64,000 bases of DNA from Scilla litardierei (GCA_030789695.1 CM061142.1:276265043-276329042); one strand, 5' to 3'; shown: positions 20,654 through 32,775, numbered from the stretch's first letter. The notes: a model not told the origin generated them from the letters alone. Program-made: numbers and translations.

Positions 20654-22477
20654 TGATCACTCCTTATTTTACACTTTTTTCCTGCATGTTTGCATGCCAT
20701 TTAGATCGCTCAAATCATGTTTTTCACGATATATCGACGATATTGCGATGCTTTTCACGATTTTTTGTTTTTGTCGTATTTCAGGTGATTTGGAGCGATT
20801 TGGAGTGATCTCGAGATACGCCTACTCCAGAGTGTCACCGACGACCTCCCCGGGGGGTATTTTGCTATTGGAGAGGAGCGGAAGAAGAAAGAACGTCGCA
20901 GGAGCGACGAGGAGGCAAAAACAAGCTGAAATGGCATTTTTGGTGTCTCACTCGGCCGAGTGAAGGAGTCACTCGGCCGACCAGCGAGACACCACTCGGT
21001 CGACCAGATCGGACATGCATCATATGTGCACTCGACCGAGCATCGGAAGCCACATCGGCCGAGTGACGAGACCCCGTCCGCCCGAGTGGCACTCAGACGA
21101 AGCCCATCAAAAATCGCCAACTTACTGTTTTTCGTCTGCCCGAGCTTCAGAAGACACACTCGGCCGAGTGGAGAATGCCGACCGCCCGAGTACAAAGAAG
21201 CCATCGGCCGAATGACGACAACTCACTCGGCCGAGCCGCCCCCGAAGTGAAGACCCCCGAAGACCCAGACTTACTGGAAATTCTCAGGGTTTGTCACTCG
21301 GCCGAGCGACTTTTGTCACTCGGCCGAGTGCGACGCGCTGCCTGTAGCGAAAATTGCGGTTTTCAGGCTGCGCAGGGGCATTTTGATCACAGTTTTTTGG
21401 ACGATTTTCGTGGGTATTTAACCCCTGTTTTTACCCTAGGTTAGGGAGCTTTTCTCTTGACTTTTTACAGCTTTTTAGATTAACTTTTTAGCTTTAGATT
21501 ATTGTGATTGGAGAGGAGAGAAAAGTTGATTTTTGTTGGATTATTGGAAGAACTCTATTGGTTTGCCTCTCTCTCCTCTAAAAATACTATTTTTATTGCT
21601 TATCTCAATATTGTGATGAATTCCCTTGTGATTTCCATTGATTGTTTTTGCATTTGTGCTATGAATTGTGAGTAGTCTTTACGTCTTGGGGCGTGGGGAT
21701 GAACCCTACGAGCCCAATTTCAGATTTGTGATGAATTGGTAGAAATTTGCTAGAATTGCTATTAGGGTTAGATTGGGATCGATTTATTACGGATGGCTAG
21801 GAGTCCATACCACTTGGGATTTGCAAGAGATTGGATCCCAATTCGATAGGAAACCCTAGAAATCCGAATTGGAGTGAAATCGAATTTCCATAGTATCGGT
21901 TTGCAAGAGATTGGACCGATACTAGGGTTCTCGGTTGCAATTCCGTGCCGATACCCGTTTGCAAGAGATTGGACGGGTAGGAACTATCCCAACCTAGGTC
22001 GTGGCCCGAGTTTGCACGAGAGTGGGCTCGGAGCACGATTGAACGATGATGTTGATCCTAATGCTAGCTTGCCTAGGCTAGGGTTTGCAAGAGATTGGAC
22101 CCAAACCTAGGATAGCTATAGACCGGCAACAGCGCGAGAGCGTGAGCTAGGTTTTACATTCAGTTGCAACTAGTTCATCCGTAATTTTATTCTAGCAATG
22201 TTGATGCCAACGAATCACATTGACGAGATACGGTGAGTAGTGGGGATTCCCCATTCCCTAGGCGTCTTTATTTGATTTGATATCTTCGTACTTTGTCTGA
22301 CGATTGTGACAGGATCGCCAGAGGAAAATTCCCTCTTTTTCGTTCTTAATAGCCAGGTTGTTCGGAGCAAGCACTTTCATTCGTCCTCCCTGTGTTCGAT
22401 AGCCCGCTCGCCGCTACACCGTGCGCTTGCGGTAAAACTACACGGTCGCACTTTTGGGTTACATTCCGGAGCGATCA
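20654..22477 (+). repeat. 3' LTR of element A
   Basis: Begins TGATCACTCC and ends GGAGCGATCA, 1824 bases. It is related to B's LTR along its length but clearly diverged. Contains a palindrome array (20949-21330), a TATA-like core GGGTATTTAACCC (21412-21424) and five constant-loop stem-loops (21814-22111). It is followed at once by gag sequence of element C. Confidence 0.93.
21814..22111 (+). repeat. Five constant-loop stem-loops in the LTR of A
   Basis: Loop TTGCAAGAGATTGG (fourth: TTTGCACGAGAGTGGG) between arms TTGGGAT/ATCCCAA (21814-21841), TAGTATCGGT/ACCGATACTA (21891-21924), TACCCGT/ACGGGTA (21952-21979), CCGAG/CTCGG (22006-22031) and GGGT/ACCC (22081-22102, with an outer CCTAGG pair at 22072-22077 and 22106-22111). 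Confidence 0.9.
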
Positions 22478-25400
22478 GTCATACGTTCCCTACCAGTCGA
22501 ATGGGAACAAATGAAGATGCATCTCACTCATAATGAGAACATCAAGAATTTCAGTGATGTTTCTAAGCACCTCGAGTTAGAGGAAGAGCGGCTTGCGACC
22601 GCCAAGCCTAGTGCAAAAGTGCACATGGTTGCTAGTTCCTCACACTGGGGAAAGAAACGTAAACATCACTCGAAGTTTTCTAATGACCAGTAAAAGCAAC
22701 CAGTGTCTACCAAGAAACCCAAACAGAAGGGTGGGAACAAGAAATGGCACAAGAAGAAAGACTTGAAGAGGATCAAGTGCTTCAAGTGAAACAAGTTAGG
22801 TCACTATGCCCGTTCTTGTACGGATGGAGGTGACAAGGTAACTTGTAATAATGCTAGTTACATATGTGTTTCTAGTTCAATATTTCTTGTAGAATCTAAT
22901 CCATTTTGGATAATTGATTCAGGTGCCACCGACCACATAGCAAGGGACAGACGGTCCTTCGTGGAGTATCATCGGATACCCGAAAGAACGAAGTGGATAT
23001 ATGTAGGAAACAACACACGTGTTGAAGTGAAAGGCGTTGGGACGTGCAAGCTCGTCTTGGACAACGGCCGCACTATCTTACTTCATGATGTCCTCTTCGC
23101 TCCAGATATTCGAAGGAATATTATATCTGTGGTTGTATTAATGGGTCTTAGTTATAGTTGGTTCTTTCATAATTGTAATGTGGACCTATCTTATTATAAT
23201 TCTGTAATTGGTTCTGGGTATGTTTTCAAAGGATTCATTGTATTGAATACTATGTATGATTCCTCCAATTGTAATGAAAATTTCCTTGTTACAAATTCCT
23301 CGGTTTCTGAATCTGATGTAATTTGTTGGCACGCAAGGCTTGGTCACATTGGACCAACACGTATGGATAAACTTGCCAAACGTGGTCTTCTATCCAATGT
23401 TTCAAAGGTCGAAATGTCGACTTGCGAACATTGCCTTGTAGGGAAATCTTGTCGCAAGACGTTTGGAACCGGCACAAGGGCCGAGGTTCCATTACAGCTC
23501 ATCCATTCAGACATATGTGGGCCGATGAATGTCAAGAAAAGACGCGGGAAGTCCTACTTCATCACTTTTATTGATGATTTCACCCGATTCGGACATATCT
23601 ATTTGATATCCCACAAAAGTGAAGCATTAACCTGCTTTAAAAACTATATGAGTTTAGTGGAAAATCAATTAGATCGCAAGATTAAGGTCTTGCAAACCGA
23701 TAGAGGCGGTGAATATCAATCAGCAAGTTTTAAGGAACTTTGTGATGAAAAAGGCATAGTTCATCAAATAACTATGCCTTATAGTCCTCAACAAAATGGT
23801 GTTGCTTAAAGGAGGAATAAGACTTTGATGGAAATGATCCGTTCAATTATGGCGCAAGCTAACTTGCCAATCACCTTTTGGGGTGATGCATTATTGACGG
23901 CTACTTTCATCTTGAATCGCGTACCCTCGAAATCAGTTAGCTCCACTCCTTATGAGTTGTGGAACCAAAGGTCTCTTGACTTAAGCATATTAAAACCTTG
24001 GGGGTGTGCATCCTACGCACATATGTCCTCCCATAAGTATGGCAAACTTGGGCAAAGGGGGGGGGGAATGTATCTTTATACGATACGCAGAAAACTCCAA
24101 AGGTTATGTTTTCATTGGTCAGGAAGACAATGGAGGACTAATTGAATTGAGTCGAGGGATGTTACTTTCTTGGAAAATGAGTTTCCAAGACAGGGCGAGA
24201 TAAGTCAGGACTTATCTCTATTTGAGATTTATGATCAAGAATGATTACCTCATTCGAGTGGGAGAATTCTTGGTGAAGACGAAAATACGTTTCAACCTTC
24301 ACCAATGGATGATACGAATGATGCGAATCTTATTCCATATGGGAATAATGATCCAAGTGGGAGCAATTCTAACCACATTCCAAGTAGGAGTGATATTAGA
24401 ATTGATCCAAATTCGAGTCAACAAGGACTTGAAGAATCTCAAATACGACATAGTAATCGTACAAGGTTAACTCCTCTAAGATTTGAGGATGAATTCCCAC
24501 AAACCTTTATGACTTTACTACAAGAAGATGACGAGCCTGCTACTTTCAAACAGGCCGTATCATGCCCTGCAAAAGACAAATGGATGGAAGCGATGAATAA
24601 AGAATTAGAATCCATGAAAATTAACCGAGTCTGGGACTTGGTTAACTTACCCAGAGGACGTAGAGCTATTGGGAACAAATGGGTTCTCAAGATCAAGCAT
24701 AAGGCTGATGGCTCTATAGACAGATATAAAGCTCGCCTTGTCGCGAAAGGTTTTACGCAACAGGAAGGGATAGACTACGAAGAGACCTTCTCCCCTGTTG
24801 TTCGTTTTACCTCGATTCACTTGATTCTGGCTTTGGTAGCTTGCTTAGACCTCGAGTTACATCAAATGGATGTAAAGACTGCCTTTCTCAATGGATAATT
24901 GGACGAGGAGATCTATATGGAACAACCAACAAGGTTTGTAAAAGAAGGAAACGAACATAAGGTTTGTAAACTTCGTAAGTCCATATATGGTCTTAAATAA
25001 TCCTCGAGGCAATGGTATATACGATTTCAAGAAGTTGTCTTATCAAATGGTTTTACCATGCTTGATGAAGATAACTGTGTATATATCAAGAGGATCAAAA
25101 GCAAGTATGTTATTATGTCTCTATATGTAGATGACATTTTAATAGCCGGAAATGACAAGGGCTTTGTGATGGATATCAAGGCTTGGCTTTCATCAGTATT
25201 TGAGATGAAAGACATGGAAGAAGCCGCATATATCCTTGGGGTTAAGATTTCAAGGAATCGTTCGAAGAAACTTCTTTCTCTTTCACAAGAGACTTATATA
25301 AAGAAGGTTCTAGAACGTTTTAATATGCAGGACTGTAAGTTCATTGATACTCCAATAAGCAAATGTGATAATTTATGTCTGAAGATGTGTCCTAAGAGCC

Positions 25401-26077
25401 AAAAGGAAAAGGAAATTATGGAAAAGGTTACATATTCCAGTGAAGTTGGTAGTCTTATGTACGCTATGATGTGTACAAGACCGGACATATGTTTTGCCGT
25501 TGGAATGGTAAGTCGTTACCAATCCAATCCAGGGCAAGCACACTAGAAAGCGGTTAAGAGGATAATGTGGTATCTTAAAGGGACTGCGGACTATGCTTTA
25601 TGCTATCAAGGAAATGCCTTGAGGCTCGAAGGCTACACTGATGCTGATTGGGCGGGTGATCTCGATGAGCGACGATCAACCTCAGGACATGTTTTTCTAC
25701 TCGGATCTGGTGCAATATCCTGGAGTAGCAAAAAGCAATCCTGCATCGCACTTTCAACTATGGAAGCCGAGTTTGTAGCATTTAGCATGGCGGTCCAAGA
25801 AGCTGTTTGGCTTAGGAGATTCTTAGACAAGCTAATTGATGCAAGTGACTCAGGTACTGTACCAATATACAGTGACAGTTAAGAATCTATAGCCTATGTC
25901 AAAGATCCAAAATTCCATTGTAAGACCAAACACATTGATATCCGCTACAAATTTGCAAAAGACTATGATAAGAACAAGAAGGTAGACATTAGATACATAT
26001 CTACGCATGAGATGATAGCGGATCCGCTTACGAAGGCGATCCCCAGAGATGTGTTTTACAAACACTTATCATCATAA
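22478..26077 (+). pseudogene. gag-pol: gag-pol of element C (copia), broken by many stops
   Basis: One main frame carries, in order: the end of gag; a zinc knuckle whose second Cys codon is TGA (about 22788); an aspartic protease, DSGATDH (about 22915); a pre-integrase HARLGH box (about 23330); integrase with D in HSDICGP and D in TDRGGE, but the catalytic Glu codon after NGVA is TAA (23807-23809); RT with YVDD (25124-25135); and RNase H with ADWAG and STMEAEF. Other stops lie after SNDQ (22691), FLNG (about 24896), YGLK (about 24998), PGQAH (about 25544) and YSDS (about 25880). A G-run near 24060 disturbs the frame until about 24300. The order and motifs are clearly copia; this copy cannot make an active protein. 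Confidence 0.93.
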
Positions 26078-27112
26078 GGGTTGCGTAAGAGCTGAGTTGT
26101 ATCATTGTATATTCCCATGTCTATGAAAGATCAAATTTAATAAAAGAATAAGTTCTTTTTGACATTGCATATGAGTTTTTTGAAAATGTTTGTGTACATT
26201 TGTTTTAAATCTCAGCTATTTTTTTGGTATGTCGGACAGATTGAGGTTGGCTCTCTCACATGAGCAACCGCCTTTATTCTATCAGACGGATAAGATAAAG
26301 ATGAGACTTGTTTAAAGTCAAAATCATCAGACGGATGATTTAGAGTCATGACTTGAACAAAATGGTCGTATGGAAGATCTGCATCATATGGATGCTTACA
26401 AAAGATCTAATAAGATTTTTTTTGAAATCTTGTCTGTCTTATGCGGGATGTGGTTCCAGGAAAGTAATGAGTAGTAAAATGGACTCAAAGTCAGACATTG
26501 TGATGTCTGATCATCATCCTTACAACATCATTAAGACATACGCTCCCTGGGAAAGGAGTGATGTTGTAATACGTATTCATACTACGTCTGCATTTGACCG
26601 TTGGGTTAGAATAGTAATTGTGTTTACTATTATGTGAGACCCAAAGACCACATGGGTCTTAACTTCTTACCCTTATGGACTCTAATTGGTTTCTTTAGAT
26701 TTGACTGGGTGATCGCTATCTTAGCATGTTGCTTATGGACTATGGTAAATTCGGTCCGGCGGGCATGTTAGAAAAGCGAGTCAAGTCAAGATCGAAAGGA
26801 TCGCAAGAAGAGGAAGATTAATTTCAAATTCACATTTGGACTTTGGAGATTCAAAGCTGGCCAGCCAATTGTAATCCAGAAGGGATTCAATTGTTGAATA
26901 TAAAGTATAAGAAATGTGAAGAAATAATCTAGGGTAAAACATGCGTTGATCTACTCAACTTTGCACCCCAAAGAGTGTTGTGTATCTTTAACAAGTGCAC
27001 AACAGCGGACTCTATGCGCATGACGTTCACACGGTCTATTTCTCGGTATGACAAATTAAAGAACTAAAGGAAAAGACGTTTCCTTACAATCCACTCAAGT
27101 GTGAGTGGGAGA
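26078..27112 (+). other. Non-coding 3' region of element C with hairpins and polypurine tract
   Basis: No gene seen. Perfect inverted repeats: AAATCATC/GATGATTT around AGACG (26321-26341), TCAGACAT/ATGTCTGA around TGTG (26491-26510), and an 11-base stem TTACAACATCA/TGATGTTGTAA (26520-26569). The region ends with GTGAGTGGGAGA (27101-27112), the polypurine tract before the LTR. Confidence 0.75.
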
Positions 27113-27632
27113 TGTTGGATATGGACGATATGTATACACCCATGAGGGGATGTATGAGGGTATACGGACCTCGGATGTCGCGTGCATGAAAGCATGTACG
27201 AAGGGAACCTTTTCATGTGTGAAAAGCACCACTCGATAAGTGGAAAAAGGCACATTATAAGTGCATAAAGGCACTTGTTAAGTGCATGAAGAAGAGGATA
27301 AGCAAGGGTATTAATATAAGCTAATAAGCTTATATATGGTTATTTCCTACAATAACTACCCCTAAAGCCTATAAATAGGACCCAAGGGTTAAGCATTTAA
27401 GGCTAATCCTTCATGCCATAACTTTGCATAAGGCAAACCTTTTCCTCTTCTCCCTTCCATTTAGTTCTTCTTCCAAATAGAGATTTAGACGGTGGAAACG
27501 CTGCTTCAATCCTATGTGACGAAGTACCGATCGTTGTGGCGAATCCAAGGGCAAAGTTCAGAGACTACAGCGCATCGTACGCTAACGTAAGTTCTCTTTC
27601 GATCCTCCATCATCGCGCGACGGGATCCTACA
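27113..27632 (+). repeat. 3' LTR of element C
   Basis: Starts TGTTGGATATGG right after the polypurine tract. The end is set at CCTACA, the best partner of the TGTTGG start. About 520 bases. A TATA-like CCTATAAATAGG lies at 27369-27380. The 5' LTR is not in the window, so the right end is approximate. Confidence 0.7.
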
Positions 27633-29030
27633 GCCTCGCATGTGTTTTATTCGCTCCCACTGACCTTGAAAACTCTATGGTCAATTCATAAAAGTTTGTT
27701 CTTCTAAATCATATTTTGAAAACGAACTTTAAATGAATGTACCAGTTTTCATGGTTATCATGAGCATTTACATCGAGTTCGGTTTGAGTAGATCTGTATA
27801 CATCTGCTAGCGAGACAGTTTCATCATAATCTGTTTATAGGAGTTAGTATGAAAACCATTCTATACCAACATAATTGTGCTTCACTATTATTCTTTCTGC
27901 ACCAATCTTCTAGACTCGAAGATTTGCTTGCAGACATTAAGAAACAATTTCTTTGGGCACGTAAACTAAAGTCCATACTTTATTTACATGCACAGACCTA
28001 TTGCATCAAGTTGTTAATCAGAGTCTATACTCTGAATTTCATTTTAGAAGTTATCTTGGACCATCATCGACTATGATGTCTAACTCGACTCTTCCTCTCA
28101 CGAGACTCGAGTAATCCTTTAACTTCCTAAAGATTGATTTAATGAATATCTTATTGATAATGTCCTCAACCTTATCATGAACCAAGGCATTATAATCTGT
28201 GACTTAGCCCAGAGGGAGGATCGTAACTCAGAGTCAACTTGCAATGAATCGCACTATGTCCAATCAAATGCGATTCATGCTATCAAAAACATCCAATATG
28301 TTAAGAGACTTGACATGAGAGAATCACATTTTCTTTTATTTACGCAAGATTTATGCAGTTAAGTATTCGACTTTTCGATCTAATCGAATCAGTTCAAATA
28401 CTTCTGTCATTTTGTTCTCTATTTTATCAGACTTGTGTTTCATCATGAACACGTGTCTCAATAAAATAAGAACAACTTATCCTGGCTAACTTAGACTTGG
28501 GTCCGGGTACATTAGTATGTACAAGACTGCGAGTTCAACAACTTGCTCTCCCACTATCTTACAGAAGGAGTTTCGGCCAACATACCTTTGAGAATAAGAT
28601 TCACAAGTGTCCGTAGACTTCATAATACAAGAGGTAAAATCCCTCTTTATGTGACTTGTGGAGCTTAGTCACTTTGATACTGCCTAGTCTATTTTGTCAT
28701 AAAAGTTTATTACTATCTTGCGTATTCATATATTAACATTTAATATATTATAGTTATTACAAATTACTAACAAAAAACATTGCTTCAGAAGCAAGGTGAC
28801 GACATTCGTCAAAAAATGTGTTAGACGTCTTTTGTATAACAATTATTTTGAAATCGTGACATTAAATATGTCACATTTTCAGTCACTCCTACTTATTTCT
28901 TTACTAATGATAAATAAAACTATCTTTCTCAATTTGACTTTTCATTAATGCATTCTTCCTTTTCTAAATCTCATTTAGATATTAAACGTCTCAACAAAAA
29001 TTTAAATAGCTATGCAAGCATCTCATGTAT
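27633..29030 (-). other. Interior of D, no coding sequence seen
   Basis: AT-rich, with only short unsupported open frames. The word GCTCCCACTGAC near 27651 also occurs in I at 52487, which anchors the alignment. I's gag (53300-54142) has no visible counterpart here. Confidence 0.6.
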
Positions 29031-29040
29031 CCAAATGCCT

Positions 29041-30234
29041 GAGCTTTGCAACCTTGAGTGTAGCTCAATAAGTTGCTCGTCTCAAGATCCAGTTGGGATA
29101 CATAGTCTTGCACCGCTCATGCACTCATATTCGATTCAAACAGTTTGATCGAATTTTTGAACCTTACGGATCGAACCTTCTTTCCATACAACCTTGAGTG
29201 TAGCTCAACAAATTGTATGGAGAAACTAGCTATTGAACATCAATATGTTCGAGCTGCCCCATATAGAGGCGAGTGACATATAGCGTGCATTTATTTTGTT
29301 GGACTCAGAACTTAATGAAATCATATTCCTTATGTCTATCCTTAAGAAGGTCATTTTAATGTCAATGAGAATAAAGTTTATTCTATCAATTAGAATTTAA
29401 CTTGATATTCAATTAACCAACCTATTTGACCAGTTAACTTATTCCGTTAGAATATTAAATTTTGATTCCATTGATAAACTTAGAACTTACCTTAGTTTAT
29501 CATATGTTCAATATTAAATATAGATAGAATGGCTTTTATCTAACTATATCCTTCCACTATTTTACGATCATTTTAAGCCTGAATAATGAACGATTTAATT
29601 TAAATTAAATTAATGTGAAAGAGATCCAACCACCCCGAGTCTTACAACCTTGAGTGTAGCTCAACAAATTGCTTGACTCTGTGATCGGCAGATGACTTTT
29701 CATCAATCATATCATATATGACTCTCTTATCGGTTTTTACCCCTAGTCATTTATGATCATGAGTGTCGCTCATCCAAATCATAATGACTAGTCTAGTCGG
29801 ACCCTTGTTTTCTTGTCTAGCCTAACTTACGCTGGCGCTCGGTGTAGTCACGCCACGACGGTTTGGGTCAAGTCTAGACTACATCATTAGATTAACTTAC
29901 GCCAGCGCTCGGTGTATTCACGACACGACGGTTTGGGTCAAATCAAGATTACATCATATGTATTTCAGAAGTTGGTTTCTACAAGGTTGCCATGTCACTG
30001 CTTGAGTGTAGCTGAACAACTGGAACATGGGTCCTATAGTTGCCAACCCATAAAACAAGGAGGGCTACGGCTAATCTTGAAGAAGATTATTAACGTATTT
30101 GACTAGATATAGTTAAGGGTGTCATATAATCATGATTCGCGTCATTGCGGTCTAGTGGAACACGACCAGGGAATTGACTAGCCAGGATCACTTATCCCTT
30201 AGACTAGCTAGGGTGATCCAACAAACTTAGTCAA
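29041..30234 (-). repeat. Hairpin series in the 5' leader of D
   Basis: Plus-strand coordinates. An apical hairpin TTGAG-TGTAG-CTCAA recurs with changing outer arms: GCAA/TTGC (29048-29076), CCATACAA/TTGTATGG (29184-29220), GAGTC/GACTC (29637-29679) and CCATGT/ACATGG (29990-30030, one apical mismatch). A variant ATGAG-TGTCG-CTCAT has outer arms ATGAT/ATCAT and TAGTCAT/ATGACTA (29744-29790). A larger stem has TTGACTA/TAGTCAA outside and GGATCA/TGATCC inside (30174-30234). A unit of about 65 bases is repeated at 29820-29880 and 29890-29945. Confidence 0.85.
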
Positions 30235-31056
30235 GCACATTGACCGGATCATGGTCTATTGAATGAAGCTTGCCATTTTTATATGCGTGCCATAGATTAA
30301 AAGGCTTTTATTGACAACTAATTAATCCTATCAACTAGTTGAATTCTTAAAAATCAAAATTTTATGATTTATTTAATAACTTTTATTAAATCCTTATCAA
30401 CTATAAGGTTCTCATTGTTCAACGTGCTACCCTAATCAGCATTATGATTTTAATAAGTCATTTTCAACACTTTTAAAGTGTAGTTCATTTAATAAGAATT
30501 ATTATTGAAACGATTAAAATAATAATCGTCGTTAAAGAGAACTACCCTAATCAGGAATTAGGTTTTTAAAGTTTGTAATGATTATTAAAACACAGCATGT
30601 CATTAAAATTTATCTTATAAATCTTAAAAATTCTTAATGGCTAACCAATAAGGGTTTTCCTGTGGTATCAAGTAAGGGACAAGAATAACATAGCCACTAA
30701 CACTAACATCTTAATTAAATCATATGAAATTAAGTGTCAACAATAATTATCACATAATTATTTTATGTTTCAACTAAACATAACATGCAACATAATTTTA
30801 AAACCATAAAAATTTTATCTAATAAAATTTAAAGCTTCATGTTCAAAATTATCTCATAATTTTATTACATGAACATATGTTAAAAAATTATCAAATTAAA
30901 ATTAGCTTGCAGAAAATTTAATCACATAAAATTTTAAAACATCTAAAATCATTTTTAAAGTTATCGCATCAAGTTAAAAAAATTTTAAATACATTTAGTA
31001 AGCAATCAATAATTTTAAAATTGCAGCAGTCCTTGATCATCATGCAGACCTGTCTC

Positions 31057-31074
31057 TGATACCACTGATGGGTT
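31057..31074 (-). other. Primer binding site of D (initiator tRNA-Met)
   Basis: Minus strand TGGTATCAGAGACAGG lies one base inside the LTR. TGGTATCAGAG is the usual plant initiator-Met primer complement. Confidence 0.85.
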
Positions 31075-32337
31075 TTGACGGACCCTTAGGGCATAGATCT
31101 GTTCCCGTCCTAAGTCGAACAGACAACAGAGGGATAAAAACACAGCGAAAAAACATATAGCTAAACAATTTAGCTAAGGCCCTAAGGAAAGCCAAAACCT
31201 TAGCCAAGATCTATACCGACTTAGGGTGGATCTGACCACCCCAAAAGGATCTATACTACTGCGACATTATTAAAATTATTCTAGAAAGCTACTAAATCAC
31301 ATAGTCGGAACCTTGCCTTGGTACAGGAAAGGTGTACCGCACCGTCTTCCTAGCCGCTCCCCGTCCCGCACCGAACCACTCCTCGAACCGCTCCGCGTCC
31401 CGAGGCGAGCAATCCCCTTGTCACCGAGCCAACCATGCGCCGAAGAAAGTTTCACTTGAGAGGATCCTCCATCAAGACTCTTTATCAGATCCGAACCCCT
31501 TCGTGGATTTGTGTAACGACCACTTTTCGTTGTACGTTGTTCGTGCACGTGCTTTTGACCGTGCACGTGTTTATTTTAGACTTTGTTCGTTTGTGAACAC
31601 TTTCGTGTGATTTGCCGTTGTGAATGTCTCTGAGAGTATTAAATAGTGGCACTAATTTGGAACGACATTTCTCGAGTCGTTTCCCACAATTTAATCTTAT
31701 TCGATGAGTCGTTGCGATTTTCACTTTTGACGGGAGACGTTTCTATTTTTAGTTTCGTCGTTAGACGTCGAAATTGTGATCCGTCTTCTCTGTATTCTTT
31801 CTCTCGTCGTCCCGGTCACCCCATTATTTATTTTATAATTTTAGAGCCCCGTATGGCCCACTTTCACACTTTTCCCCAGTTGAATATTGTTTAACCTTAA
31901 GTTTATACAAAGTTAGCCCCTAATTATTATTTTTGGTGATCCTAATCACATCTAAATTCTATTCTCACTGTTAACTGGCCACACATCTCAGGAGAGATAT
32001 ACTTTGTTTGAAAGAATAAATAGACAACCTTAGAATCTATAGCTTTCCCTTCACGTGCTGTACATGCATCCCATACACACACAGTTTGTTGGGCTTTGCA
32101 AACCCCTTAAGAAAATGATTAATAAAGGAATAGTTAAATCCTAGCCCAGACTACCCTAGACCTAGCCCATACCCGTGAGCCTCTCCTCATTTCCTATATA
32201 ATATTAGATTAGTCTTCTGTGTTTCTCACATTCTGTAAGCCTATATATAACCCTAAAGGCCTACCCACATTTCACACAAGCCCATTATCAGCTGCCCTAG
32301 CCTATTCAAATTAGACCTAGGTTTATATTTTTACAGC

Positions 32338-32775
32338 ATGAGGAGAACGCGTCGCTCAGACCTATTTATTACTCACGCGAATAACCCTCGCGTTCTCCTT
32401 CGTTTTGCGTCGCCAGCCTCATCACGGAGCCGCCTTCGACCTCCCCTTCCTCCCGACCCATCGTCTGGCCAAACCTCACCTGAATCCCCGCCCGAACCGC
32501 CGATCTCTCCAAGCACCGGCGCTAAGCAGCGCTCGAACGCCGCCCTGCGATGCCCAGCAACCACCGAGGCTGTGCCCCGCCTGCAGACAGCACTGGTGGC
32601 CCCTGCGATCTCCTCCGCCTCCCGCGGCAACCGCCGCATCCCCCGGCGCCTCGCAGACCCCCGACGCATCTCTGATCTCCCCCCACCTCGTTGTGCTTGG
32701 CCGCTGCCCAGCGGCAGCGTACCGCTGCTGCTGCACTTCGACAGCCCTCTACGGCGGCGCCTTGCGACGAATTGA
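32338..32775 (+). CDS. Hypothetical 145-aa ORF in the GC-rich island of the 5' LTR of E
   Basis: It begins at the first ATG after the TATA boxes, so it would be the first ORF of an LTR-driven transcript. The product is Arg/Pro/Ser-rich with no domain that I recognise. The 3' LTR copy (38957-39394) is also open, with a few replacements, but the two LTRs are so alike that this says little about selection. A GC-rich stretch opens frames by chance: an alternative plus frame (32405-32785) and a minus frame (32373-32669) are also open. It may be only leader RNA. Confidence 0.25.
   Translation: MRRTRRSDLFITHANNPRVLLRFASPASSRSRLRPPLPPDPSSGQTSPESPPEPPISPSTGAKQRSNAALRCPATTEAVPRLQTALVAPAISSASRGNRRIPRRLADPRRISDLPPPRCAWPLPSGSVPLLLHFDSPLRRRLATN

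Larger units (their letters stand above)
1..22477 (+). mobile_element. Element A: Athila-like Ty3/gypsy LTR retrotransposon, 5' part outside window, interrupted by element B
   Basis: Order seen is pol (RT, RNase H, integrase), a spacer with palindromes, a second ORF, a long non-coding 3' region, a polypurine tract and a 3' LTR. Gag, protease and the 5' LTR lie before base 1. Element B and the second copy of its target duplication occupy 8523-20477. Skipping them rejoins A: the sequence before B and the sequence after it together match B's own uninterrupted 3' region on the other strand. A ends inside the gag of element C, so the expected target duplication is GTCAT (22478-22482), with its partner outside the window. 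The Athila assignment rests on the post-pol ORF and on the tRNA-Asp primer site of its relatives B and H. Confidence 0.93.
22478..27632 (+). mobile_element. Element C: Ty1/copia retrotransposon, 3' part, interrupted by element A
   Basis: Starts in mid-gag just after A's LTR and runs through protease, integrase, RT and RNase H, in the copia order, to a 3' LTR. The missing 5' part must lie left of A, outside the window. It lies inside element D: the sequence after 27632 matches the interior of D's relative I. Its expected target duplication is GCCTC (27633-27637). Confidence 0.9.

Noticed and set aside
31297..31610. Overlapping open frames at the junction of D and E
   Set aside because: They cross the insertion border at 31512 and match nothing.
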